A DNA stretch of 64,000 nucleotides from Halobacillus sp. A5 (GTDB lineage: Bacteria > Bacillota > Bacilli > Bacillales > Halobacillaceae): assembly GCF_024189315.1 (NCBI RefSeq), contig NZ_JAIZEO010000001.1:1240001-1304000 (forward strand). Reading direction: 5' to 3'. How positions within the stretch are numbered: position 1 is the first letter of the stretch; the number at the start of each line of letters is the position of its first letter. The translations under genes and the position numbers were made by a program. The notes below the pieces were generated by a model. It was given only the letters and a program-made list of their open reading frames with translations, made no database searches and was not told the DNA's origin. Shown here piece after piece: positions 24,348-30,777 of the stretch.

Positions 24348-24368
24348 ATTGGACCTCCTTAAGATTTC

Positions 24369-24425
24369 TGATATAATACGGATATAGTCTTTTCACATGG
24401 ATCGCATTGCTGTGCGGTCTTTTTT
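24369..24425 (+). ncRNA. Possible very short terminated transcript
   Basis: An extended -10 element TGATATAAT (24369-24377) on the plus strand is followed 23 bases later by a 7-bp stem, GATCGCA (24400-24406) with TGCGGTC (24413-24419), and six T. The implied RNA is about 40 nt. It is antisense to the leader between two early genes. The -35 is poor. Confidence 0.4.
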
Positions 24426-24633
24426 ATGCGCTTCTTTTCTCTGCGCCAAGAATCTGTAGCAATTCTTTTGAGTCTTGAGTCAACGTCTCTATAAGGAAAT
24501 ATTCATCATTCAATTCATAAATATCGTCACCATGAAAGACTTCATTTCCTAACTCATCGGTACCATAGTACTTCTCTTCCTTTTTCAACGGATAACCAAA
24601 GTTTTCTACTTGTTCTACACTTGGGTGAGTCAA
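24424..24633 (-). CDS. YqaI-like small phage protein
   Basis: 69 residues from TTG 24633 (behind GAGGAGGG). 'YYGTDELGNEVFHGDDIYELNDEYFLIETL' is a small beta-rich acidic module like those found in YqaI/YozL-type proteins of the Bacillus skin element, which also lie next to yqaJ. Function unknown. Confidence 0.55.
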   Translation of the reverse strand: MTHPSVEQVENFGYPLKKEEKYYGTDELGNEVFHGDDIYELNDEYFLIETLTQDSKELLQILGAEKRSA

Positions 24634-24649
24634 TTGATTCCCTCCTCAT

Positions 24650-24910
24650 TTATTTTTCAAGATAGTCCAGAACTTTTCTTAGCTTTATTCGCTTTTGTTC
24701 ATCGTTCATGTCACTTAGTAAAGACTGAAGTTCTTCTTTAATTACTCGTTTTTCTTCACTCGGTTGATATTTTTTTAAGACAATTAAATCTCCATCGGTA
24801 AAGATCTCGATTGGATCTCTTTCCTTAATACCGAATGACTTTCTCAATTCTTTGGGTACAACCACCCTCCCTAGATCATCAATGCGTCTTACAATTCCAG
24901 TACCTTTCAT
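24650..24910 (-). CDS. AbrB/SpoVT-type transition-state regulator
   Basis: 86 residues. The N-terminal swapped-hairpin domain is complete: 'GIVRRIDDLGRVVVPKELR' and 'PIEIFTDGDLIVLKKY'. The C-terminal 35 residues are a charged helix. AbrB-type proteins bind flexible AT-rich DNA as tetramers. Its 5' leader (24907-25034) holds two short ORFs and three hairpins; the second short ORF overlaps this start by ATGA. Confidence 0.85.
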   Translation of the reverse strand: MKGTGIVRRIDDLGRVVVPKELRKSFGIKERDPIEIFTDGDLIVLKKYQPSEEKRVIKEELQSLLSDMNDEQKRIKLRKVLDYLEK

Positions 24911-24993
24911 AAATAACTTCCTTTCTTAGTAAATTGATGCTTCAGCGCATCGTCATAGGTAGGAGAATATAAGGGGAAAATGAACGTTTTCAT
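24907..24993 (-). CDS. Possible leader peptide before the AbrB-type gene
   Basis: 28 codons, MKTFIFPLYSPTYDDALKHQ..., with its stop TGA overlapping the AbrB-type ATG. The ribosome site (AGGTAGG) is close and weak, and follows the stop of another short frame by five bases. Its first half lies inside a 14-bp inverted repeat. It could couple AbrB-type translation to leader translation. Confidence 0.35.
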   Translation of the reverse strand: MKTFIFPLYSPTYDDALKHQFTKKGSYL

Positions 24994-25024
24994 CCTACCT
25001 ATGACGACAGGCTGAGTGCCTGTC
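24936..25024. repeat. Three consecutive inverted repeats in the AbrB-type leader
   Basis: GATGC/GCATC near 24936-24951; a perfect 14-bp repeat 24951-24964 with 24993-25006, whose loop holds a further GAAAA/TTTTC stem; and GACAGGC/GCCTGTC (25006-25012 with 25018-25024). The third has no T-run, so simple termination does not explain the set. Confidence 0.8.
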
Positions 25025-25034
25025 TATTACTCAT
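24999..25034 (-). CDS. Possible 11-codon upstream ORF
   Basis: MSNRQALSLSS, preceded by GGAGGAGAGAACG, a strong ribosome site. It lies inside the hairpin region upstream of the AbrB-type gene. Very short, so coding status is uncertain. Confidence 0.35.
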   Translation of the reverse strand: MSNRQALSLSS

Positions 25035-25054
25035 CGTTCTCTCCTCCTCCCAGC

Positions 25055-25136
25055 TTGTGTGCGACCAACATACATGCTAAGATAGGAGTATTCCAATATG
25101 AGTGCCGTCTATGGGTTGCAGCCCTGGGCGGTTTTT
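25055..25136 (+). ncRNA. Possible second short terminated transcript
   Basis: TTGTGT (25055-25060), 17-base spacer, TGCTAAGAT extended -10 (25075-25083), then a stem GCCGTC (25104-25109) with GGCGGT (25127-25132) containing an inner GGG/CCC pair, and five T. The layout is like that at 24369. Expected RNA about 45 nt, antisense to the end of the 25109 gene. Confidence 0.35.
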
Positions 25137-25255
25137 CTATGTCTTTCACATTCTTTCATCAGTTTGATTAAATCCTTTTGGCTGACAGTAATCATGAGTT
25201 GCTCGTCTGAAAATTGATCAACTTCTTCTTTTAACCTTTCTAAATGATCTTTCAT
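25109..25255 (-). CDS. Small helical phage protein
   Basis: 48 residues (MKDHLERLKEEVDQFSDEQL...), charged helix with 'SQKDLIKLMKECERHRKTAQ'. ATG 25255 follows GGAGGG. Part of the early operon; function unknown. Confidence 0.6.
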   Translation of the reverse strand: MKDHLERLKEEVDQFSDEQLMITVSQKDLIKLMKECERHRKTAQGCNP

Positions 25256-25258
25256 TTT

Positions 25259-25357
25259 TCACCCTCCATATCGATAAATCATCGAGAATAAAAGAAACGC
25301 CAGCATGGCAATAAACAAAACAACGTAAGTTTTACTAATGACATCAAGGTTTTTCAT
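25259..25357 (-). CDS. Single-pass membrane microprotein
   Basis: 32 residues: a short start, then 'YVVLFIAMLAFLLFSMIYRY' as one membrane helix. The ATG overlaps the upstream gene's end by 14 bases and the stop precedes the next ATG by three. Function unknown. Confidence 0.5.
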   Translation of the reverse strand: MKNLDVISKTYVVLFIAMLAFLLFSMIYRYGG

Positions 25358-25634
25358 GATGCCACTTCACTTTGGCTACGGTGATTCCAGCTTTCTCAAG
25401 GTCAATCATTATTTTTTCTAGGTTTTGATTCGTCCCCGGCTTTTCCAATTTTCTTGTTCGTAAGAACTTTAACTCCCCCATAAGGCCAGCCATTTCTATT
25501 GCACTTTGTGCCGCTTCCTCAAAATCACTTTGAGTAAAGTAATGATCTTGAAGCTTCTTCAAGTTCCCATATTGAGAATGTAAAATGGAAGCTCTTTCAA
25601 TATCTTCTGGTAGATAATTATCTAGTTGACTCAT
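25344..25634 (-). CDS. Hypothetical early phage protein
   Basis: 96 residues, helical (ASILHSQYGNLKKLQDHYFTQ..., 'EEAAQSAIEMAGLMGELKFLRTRK'). It overlaps the upstream regulator by four bases. No known family recognised. Confidence 0.55.
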   Translation of the reverse strand: MSQLDNYLPEDIERASILHSQYGNLKKLQDHYFTQSDFEEAAQSAIEMAGLMGELKFLRTRKLEKPGTNQNLEKIMIDLEKAGITVAKVKWHHEKP

Positions 25635-26143
25635 TTCTTAAATCTCCTCGCTTTTAGGGATACCAGCCATTCTTTAAATAACTTTTTCATCGAGAAATCA
25701 TATTCCTTACATAAGGCAGCCACCAGGTTCACTTGAGAGGCTGCAGAATCCAGAATCTCTTTAATCACTCGTTTGACTTCCTCTTTCTCCTGCTCTGAGT
25801 TCGAGGCAATAGGCTTGTACCATTTCACGTGATCTAAATGCTCCAGTGCTTCTTTTGTTTCCTTTTCAACAAAGAATCGCATATGAATGGAATCGTGTTG
25901 AATGTGATCCCCATTTAAGTAAGGCATATGAACATAGCCGGTAGCCTCTTCCCATGAATGAAAGTAAAACTCTGGGTCGTCTAGCGATTCTGAGAAGGCT
26001 TTCCTCATTTCTGGCTGATACTTTCGATCCCCAGTTTCTACTTTTGAAATCGTTTCTCTACAATAGTTAGCGTCAAAGGACAGTTCTAGTTGCGTGGTCT
26101 CCTGTCTGTTTCTGGCTTTGACCAATTCATCACGTATGGTCAA
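25631..26143 (-). CDS. Helix-turn-helix (XRE-like) early regulator
   Basis: 170 residues from TTG 26143 (behind AAAGGAG). The first 50 residues form a Cro/CI-like fold: 'ELVKARNRQETTQLELSFDANYCRETISKVETGDRKYQPE'. The rest is a helical domain with 'RVIKEILDSAASQVNLVAAL'. Likely a DNA-binding regulator of the early operon; the C-terminal domain is not recognised. Confidence 0.65.
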   Translation of the reverse strand: MTIRDELVKARNRQETTQLELSFDANYCRETISKVETGDRKYQPEMRKAFSESLDDPEFYFHSWEEATGYVHMPYLNGDHIQHDSIHMRFFVEKETKEALEHLDHVKWYKPIASNSEQEKEEVKRVIKEILDSAASQVNLVAALCKEYDFSMKKLFKEWLVSLKARRFKK

Positions 26144-26213
26144 TTTGATTTTCTCCTTTCGTACCGTTTAAGTTCTATCCATGTGTATAAGATAGGTAGT
26201 AATATGAAATTAA

Positions 26214-26402
26214 TTAAATAGCTTCCATGTGATCGGCTTCTTGTTGACGAATCCAATCATTCAGAGCTTCCTCTGAGAACATGATCCGTCTGCGAAGACG
26301 AAAATGCGGAATCTCTTTTTGCTTCACCATGGTGTAAATGGTGTCGGTGCAGACGCCTAAATAATCTGCAGCTTGTTTGACATCAAGTCTCTTGATAGGC
26401 AT
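26214..26402 (-). CDS. Excisionase-like helix-turn-helix protein
   Basis: 62 residues. 'KQAADYLGVCTDTIYTMVKQKEIPHFRLRRRIMFSEEALNDWI' is the winged-helix excisionase (MerR/Xis-like) domain almost complete. It starts directly after the Cro-like stop behind GGAGGTG. It may direct excision with the integrase, or regulate the early operon. Confidence 0.75.
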   Translation of the reverse strand: MPIKRLDVKQAADYLGVCTDTIYTMVKQKEIPHFRLRRRIMFSEEALNDWIRQQEADHMEAI

Positions 26403-26645
26403 TTAAATCACCTCCTTTTCATTTATAGCGTTTTTTGCAACTTCATTCACAAAAAAATACTCAATTTCTACATTGAAGTAATTTGCAATTTCAATTATTT
26501 CTTCAGCTTTAAAAGGCTGATTGCCTGACTCCTTACGATGATAAGGGTATAAGCTCTTCATACCAAGTAATTCTGCCATTTCACTTTGTGATAATTTATT
26601 CTTCTTTCTTAATTTTTTCAACTTATCGAGATTTAATTTTGCCAA
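26403..26645 (-). CDS. Cro-like repressor
   Basis: 80 residues from TTG 26645, since AGGAGG lies eight bases before it and the in-frame GTG at 26654 overlaps that site. XRE helix-turn-helix: 'KLSQSEMAELLGMKSLYPYHRKESGNQPFKAEEI', then 'ANYFNVEIEYFF'. First gene of the minus-strand early operon, transcribed from a promoter whose spacer contains an operator, so it acts as the Cro of the switch. Confidence 0.8.
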   Translation of the reverse strand: MAKLNLDKLKKLRKKNKLSQSEMAELLGMKSLYPYHRKESGNQPFKAEEIIEIANYFNVEIEYFFVNEVAKNAINEKEVI

Positions 26646-26661
26646 TTTTAACACCTCCTAA

Positions 26662-26762
26662 TTGCATTAATTGCAACTCGTTAAATCGATTATAAATCGC
26701 AAAAAATGCAAAGTCAATAACAAATTAGCGTTTTTCGCAATTATTATTTGCTGAAATTGCAA
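26662..26762. promoter_or_regulatory. Lysogeny control region with four operators
   Basis: Four 15-bp sites of the form TTGC-N7-GCAA (with variants) occur at 26662-26676, 26697-26711, 26726-26740 and 26748-26762, the first a perfect TTGCA/TGCAA dyad. The rightward-gene (CI) side has TATTAT at 26769-26774. The early promoter on the minus strand is TTGACT (26717-26712), a 17-base spacer and TATAAT (26694-26689), and operator 2 fills its spacer. Confidence 0.8.
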
Positions 26763-26789
26763 AAGTGATATTATGAAAGGAGAATAAAA

Positions 26790-27224
26790 GTGGAGGCTGA
26801 ACAAATGTCAGCAAATATTTTAGGAGATAGACTCCGTAAATTAAGAGAGCAACAAAATCTCACTCAAAAAAGAGCCGCAACAATATTTGGTTTAACAAAT
26901 TTCCAATTATCCCGCTATGAAAAAGGTCAATCAAACCCTGATCCTGATTTAATCGCAAAGTTCGCTGATTATTTCGATGTATCCACTGATTACTTGCTAG
27001 GAAGAACCGATGATCATAACTTCACGTCACGTGAAGAAAATACTTTTGATTCATTATCAGAGATCAACCGACTTCTCGAGAAATATGAAATTGACGATAT
27101 GTCTTTCTTTGATATTGAAAAATGGAAGTCAATGAGCCCTGAGCAGATTAAAGAACTGGAAAGTTACTTTCAATACTTGGTCCAGAAGTCTTATGAACTA
27201 GAAAAAGATAAAAAAAATAATTAA
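26790..27224 (+). CDS. CI-like phage repressor
   Basis: 144 residues from GTG 26790 (AAAGGAG site); an ATG at 26805 also has a GGAGG site, giving MSANILGDRL. N-terminal XRE domain 'RLRKLREQQNLTQKRAATIFGLTNFQLSRYEKGQSNPDPDLI', then 'ADYFDVSTDYLLGRTDD' and a helical C-terminal region without a LexA-type protease. Such short repressors are often removed by an ImmA-type protease, and an ImmA-like gene lies at 32742. Divergent from the Cro-like gene. Confidence 0.85.
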   Translation: MEAEQMSANILGDRLRKLREQQNLTQKRAATIFGLTNFQLSRYEKGQSNPDPDLIAKFADYFDVSTDYLLGRTDDHNFTSREENTFDSLSEINRLLEKYEIDDMSFFDIEKWKSMSPEQIKELESYFQYLVQKSYELEKDKKNN

Positions 27225-27226
27225 AG

Positions 27227-27254
27227 AAACACGTTCACAGCGTGTTTTCTTTTG
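27227..27254 (+). terminator. Terminator of the repressor gene
   Basis: AAACACG (27227-27233) with CGTGTTT (27241-27247), then TCTTTT. Confidence 0.8.
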
Positions 27255-27338
27255 AATTATATTTGGGTATTTTTGTATTAAATGCAATATTTATACCCTA
27301 TATCCAATTTACTAACTATTAAAAGGGAGAGGTTCAGG

Positions 27339-28409
27339 ATGAGTGATTTTAACGAGAAGGTTCGAGCGTTATCTGACCGAGTTGACAAGATGAGAGGCAA
27401 TATTCACACCGAAGAAGCAACCAAAACTAGCATAATTATGCCGTTTTTTCAGATTCTTGGATACGACGTTTTTAACCCAGCAGAGTTCACACCGGAATAC
27501 ACAGCTGATGTAGGAATTAAGAAGGGTGAAAAAGTAGATTACGCAATTATGCATGAAGGTGAGCCACTTATTTTAATCGAGGCAAAATCGTTAGATGACG
27601 TACTTACTAAACATGACTCTCAACTCTTTAGGTATTTTGGTACGACAAAAGCAAAATTTGCTATTCTTACCAACGGAGTCTCATACAAATTTTTCACAGA
27701 TTTAGAGGAACAAAACAAAATGGATGTTTCTCCATTCTTCACTTTTGACTTGCTAGATTTAAAAGATAGCAACCTCTCTGAATTATCTAAATTCAGAAAA
27801 GATAGTTTTGATTTGGCCAAAATATTTAATACTGCCTCAGAGTTAAAGTACACGGGCAAGATTAAAGAATTGCTTTATGACCTCTGGGAAGAGCCAACTG
27901 AAGATTTTATTCACTACATACTAAATAACATCTATGAGGGTCGTAAAACTAAAAATGTTGTGACACAGTTTGAACCGATTGTTAAGAAATCGTTCAAACA
28001 ATTTATAAATGAGATTGTTAACGACAAATTAAGTGCGGCATTAAAGTCTACTAATAATGAAGATTCAAACGTAGACCCTGAAGCTATTGAGGAAACAGAA
28101 GAAATCGTCGATGATCCACCAGAAATAATTACAACTGAAGAAGAGATACAAGGTTATGCAATTGCACGTCTGATTTTGTCTGAATCTATTGATGAAGAGC
28201 GAGTGTATTATCGGGATAATAAGAGTTACTTCAACATTTTAATTGATGATAATATCCGTCGATGGGTATGCAGACTTGGATTGAACTCAGAGAACAATAA
28301 ATATATTCAGTTTAATGATGAAGAACGTACAACTGTTAGTATTGAACGAGTTTCAGAACTAACCAAATACAAAGAAAAGCTACTCAAAGTGACTGAGTCA
28401 TTTAAATAA
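27339..28409 (+). CDS. HsdR-N-type nuclease-domain protein
   Basis: 356 residues from ATG 27339 (MSDFNEKVRALSD), chosen for GGGAGAGG upstream. Residues about 25-130 match the type I restriction enzyme R-subunit N-terminal domain: 'EEATKTSIIMPFFQILGYDVFNPAEF' and the PD-(D/E)xK core 'KVDYAI...LILIEAKS'. No helicase motor follows; an acidic linker (about 250-275) leads to a C-terminal domain of about 90 residues ('YYRDNKSYFNILIDDNIRRWVCRL'). Such stand-alone proteins are frequent beside phage repressors. A defence role is likely but unproven. Confidence 0.75.
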   Translation: MSDFNEKVRALSDRVDKMRGNIHTEEATKTSIIMPFFQILGYDVFNPAEFTPEYTADVGIKKGEKVDYAIMHEGEPLILIEAKSLDDVLTKHDSQLFRYFGTTKAKFAILTNGVSYKFFTDLEEQNKMDVSPFFTFDLLDLKDSNLSELSKFRKDSFDLAKIFNTASELKYTGKIKELLYDLWEEPTEDFIHYILNNIYEGRKTKNVVTQFEPIVKKSFKQFINEIVNDKLSAALKSTNNEDSNVDPEAIEETEEIVDDPPEIITTEEEIQGYAIARLILSESIDEERVYYRDNKSYFNILIDDNIRRWVCRLGLNSENNKYIQFNDEERTTVSIERVSELTKYKEKLLKVTESFK

Positions 28410-28461
28410 ACGAAATCGCTTATTATTTTTTGGCTTTGCTTAACTTAGATATGACTTTTAT

Positions 28462-28737
28462 ATGTTTGATGAAATCCCTGCTGCCCAACAGCCAGCTATG
28501 GATTCCGGCATTGGCGTTTGGTCCATTCCTGTTTATGCCCACAAGGACCATGACCATGGCTATCATTATGAAGAAGAACCGGAACCAGAGCCTGAGCCAG
28601 AACCTCAAGAGGATGCCCCTTCTAGCGTTTATTACAAGAACTGTGATGCTGCTGGAGCTGCACCTGTGCGTCGAGGTGACCCAGGTTATGCTAAGCATTT
28701 AGATAGAGATGGTGATGGAGTCGGGTGTGAATGGTAA
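28462..28737 (+). pseudogene. 3' remnant of a staphylococcal-nuclease-like gene with Excalibur domain
   Basis: 91 residues remain. The start 'AQQPAMDSGIGVWSIPVYAH' is the usual end of a staphylococcal nuclease domain, a 'EPEPEPEPEP' linker follows, and residues about 55-91 are an Excalibur calcium-binding domain ('YYKNCDAAGAAPVRRGDPGYAKHLDRDGDGVGCEW'). The catalytic part and signal peptide are missing, and a TAA stop lies just upstream in frame. It looks like a gene cut by acquisition of the neighbouring module. Confidence 0.7.
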
Positions 28738-28761
28738 TTATTATTTTAGGGAGGATTTTTT

Positions 28762-30774
28762 ATTTTTATTTCAAAATTATTTTTAGAGAATTTTAGATGT
28801 TTTGGTGATGAGTCACCTACAGAAATTGACCTTCATAATTTAACTTTATTTATAGGAGCGAACAGTACAGGTAAAACTACTACGAATAATGCTCTACTAA
28901 AATTATTTAGCCCTTATAAAAAGGAAAGGTTGATAGAAGAATCGGATTTTCACAATCCTACAAACGAAAAAGTTAACCAAAAAAATTCCTTGTCTATTGA
29001 AGTAATTCTTTCTTTTCCTGAATTAGGAGAAGAAATATCATCCGATACTATTCCGCCCCATTTTAATCATATGGCAATTAGTGAACAACAAGGTGACCCA
29101 TATGTCAGATTAAGATTAGAAGCTTCTTTAACTGAAGGGAATTCGATTGAACCAAATATCGACCAATGTCTCTATTATATTCTCTCGCCTGTTGGAACTA
29201 AACCGGAAGATGAAATAAAAAAAATTGTTAAACCAAGCGAAAGATCCCAAATTCAAATGTTCTATATTCCAGCTTCAAGAAACCCATCTTCTCAATTAAA
29301 AAACACATCTGGTACAATCTTCGGAAGAATTCTGAATGGGATTAATTGGCCGAAAGACATAGAAGAGAATGTTAAAGAAGAACTTAAGAGTGTTGATAAA
29401 TTATTTGATGAAGTAAGTGGAGTAAAAGTATTAAGATCCGTAATTAACCGTCAATGGGGCAAACTTCACAAAGACTCTCGATATACTTCAACAAACGTGT
29501 CTTTTAATCATTCAAATTTAGATTCAATATTAAAAAAAGTAGAGGTATATTTTGAACCGAGTGAGAGGGAAAACAACTTTAAAATTGATCAACTAGGAGA
29601 CGGATTACAATCTCTTTTTTATTTATCATTAGTAAATTCCCTATTAGAAATAGAGAAGATTGCTACCGAGGATAAAACTAAAAGACAGGAGGATCGTCAT
29701 TTTAAAATAGACCCCCCTCTACTTACTATTGTTGCTCTTGAAGAACCAGAAAATCATGTTTCCCCTCATTTATTAGGAAGAATAGTGAACGGTTTTTTAA
29801 AATTATCAAAACAAGAGAATGCACAGGTGACTGTATCAACTCATTCACCTTCAATGATTAAAAGAATTGAACCTGTGCTTATAAAACATTTTAGAATGAA
29901 TTATGAAAATGGGACTTCTATAGTTAGATCTATAGAATTGCCTGAGGAAGGCAAAGAAAGTGAATATAAATATGTTAAAGGAGCTGTAAAAGCATATCCA
30001 GAGCTTTATTTTTCTAATCTAGTTATTCTCTGTGAAGGGGATAGTGAAGAAATAATTATTCCTAGACTACTGGAATTAATAAATAAAGATGTAGATTTTT
30101 CTAGTATTTCTATTGTTCCCTTAGGTGGAAAACATGTAAATCACTTCTGGAAGCTACTAAGCGAATTAAACATCCCTTTTGTAACTTTAATAGATCTTGA
30201 TCGCGAAAGAGACGGTGGCGGATGGGGAAGAATAAAGTATGCTCTTGAACAACTAATAAAAATTGGGGTCAACAAAGAACAATTACTTAAACTAGCCAAC
30301 GACGAAATTTTACAAGACCAAGCACTAGCTAATATGCATAACTGGGATGTTAACACTACTGAAAACATGCAGGCCTGGATGAAAAGATTAGAAAACTATG
30401 AAGTATTTTTTTCATCTCCCTTAGACATTGATTTTGTTATGTTAGAGGGATTTTTAGAAGAATATAAAAAAACCATTCCTAAAGCTGGTGGACCTCGTGG
30501 TATTGAAGAAGGAAAACATACGCCAAACTACAAAGAAAAACTTGAAAAAAGTATTAGGGCAACCTTAAAGCAAAATGGTGGTAATGGAGAGACTTTTACT
30601 GAACCACAACGAGACTTAATGATTTGGTATAATTATTTCTTTTTAGGGCGTGGTAAGCCAAGTACTCATATAGAAGCTATGGAACACATAGAGGAAGATA
30701 ACTTAAGAGAGAAAATACCTGAATCATTTAAGTGCTTTCTTAATAATATCCATCAGAAATTACAGGTGAACTAA
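28762..30774 (+). CDS. OLD-family ATPase / TOPRIM nuclease (GajA-like)
   Basis: 670 residues when begun at ATT 28762, seven bases after GGGAGG; the first ATG-type starts lie far downstream and would delete Walker A. Domains: ATPase with 'FRCFGDESPTEIDL', Walker A 'GANSTGKT' (32-39), signature 'QLGDGLQSL' (about 275-284), Walker B 'LLTIVALEEPENH' (about 320-333) and H-loop 'STHSPS' (about 360); then a TOPRIM nuclease with Glu ('LCEGDSEE', about 424) and the Asp pair ('LIDLDRERD', about 477-485). Together with the next gene this is class 2 OLD, i.e. Gabija-like. The family nicks DNA when nucleotide pools drop during phage replication. The length exceeds typical GajA (about 580), so subtype assignment is open. 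Confidence 0.8.
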   Translation: MFISKLFLENFRCFGDESPTEIDLHNLTLFIGANSTGKTTTNNALLKLFSPYKKERLIEESDFHNPTNEKVNQKNSLSIEVILSFPELGEEISSDTIPPHFNHMAISEQQGDPYVRLRLEASLTEGNSIEPNIDQCLYYILSPVGTKPEDEIKKIVKPSERSQIQMFYIPASRNPSSQLKNTSGTIFGRILNGINWPKDIEENVKEELKSVDKLFDEVSGVKVLRSVINRQWGKLHKDSRYTSTNVSFNHSNLDSILKKVEVYFEPSERENNFKIDQLGDGLQSLFYLSLVNSLLEIEKIATEDKTKRQEDRHFKIDPPLLTIVALEEPENHVSPHLLGRIVNGFLKLSKQENAQVTVSTHSPSMIKRIEPVLIKHFRMNYENGTSIVRSIELPEEGKESEYKYVKGAVKAYPELYFSNLVILCEGDSEEIIIPRLLELINKDVDFSSISIVPLGGKHVNHFWKLLSELNIPFVTLIDLDRERDGGGWGRIKYALEQLIKIGVNKEQLLKLANDEILQDQALANMHNWDVNTTENMQAWMKRLENYEVFFSSPLDIDFVMLEGFLEEYKKTIPKAGGPRGIEEGKHTPNYKEKLEKSIRATLKQNGGNGETFTEPQRDLMIWYNYFFLGRGKPSTHIEAMEHIEEDNLREKIPESFKCFLNNIHQKLQVN

Positions 30775-30777
30775 GTT

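Noticed and set aside
24936-25024. CRISPR array
   Set aside because: The repeats are inverted, not direct, and there are no regular spacers.
28430-28702. Other open frames across the nuclease relic
   Set aside because: The frame that ends with a recognisable Excalibur domain is the real one; the other two are overlapping shadows.
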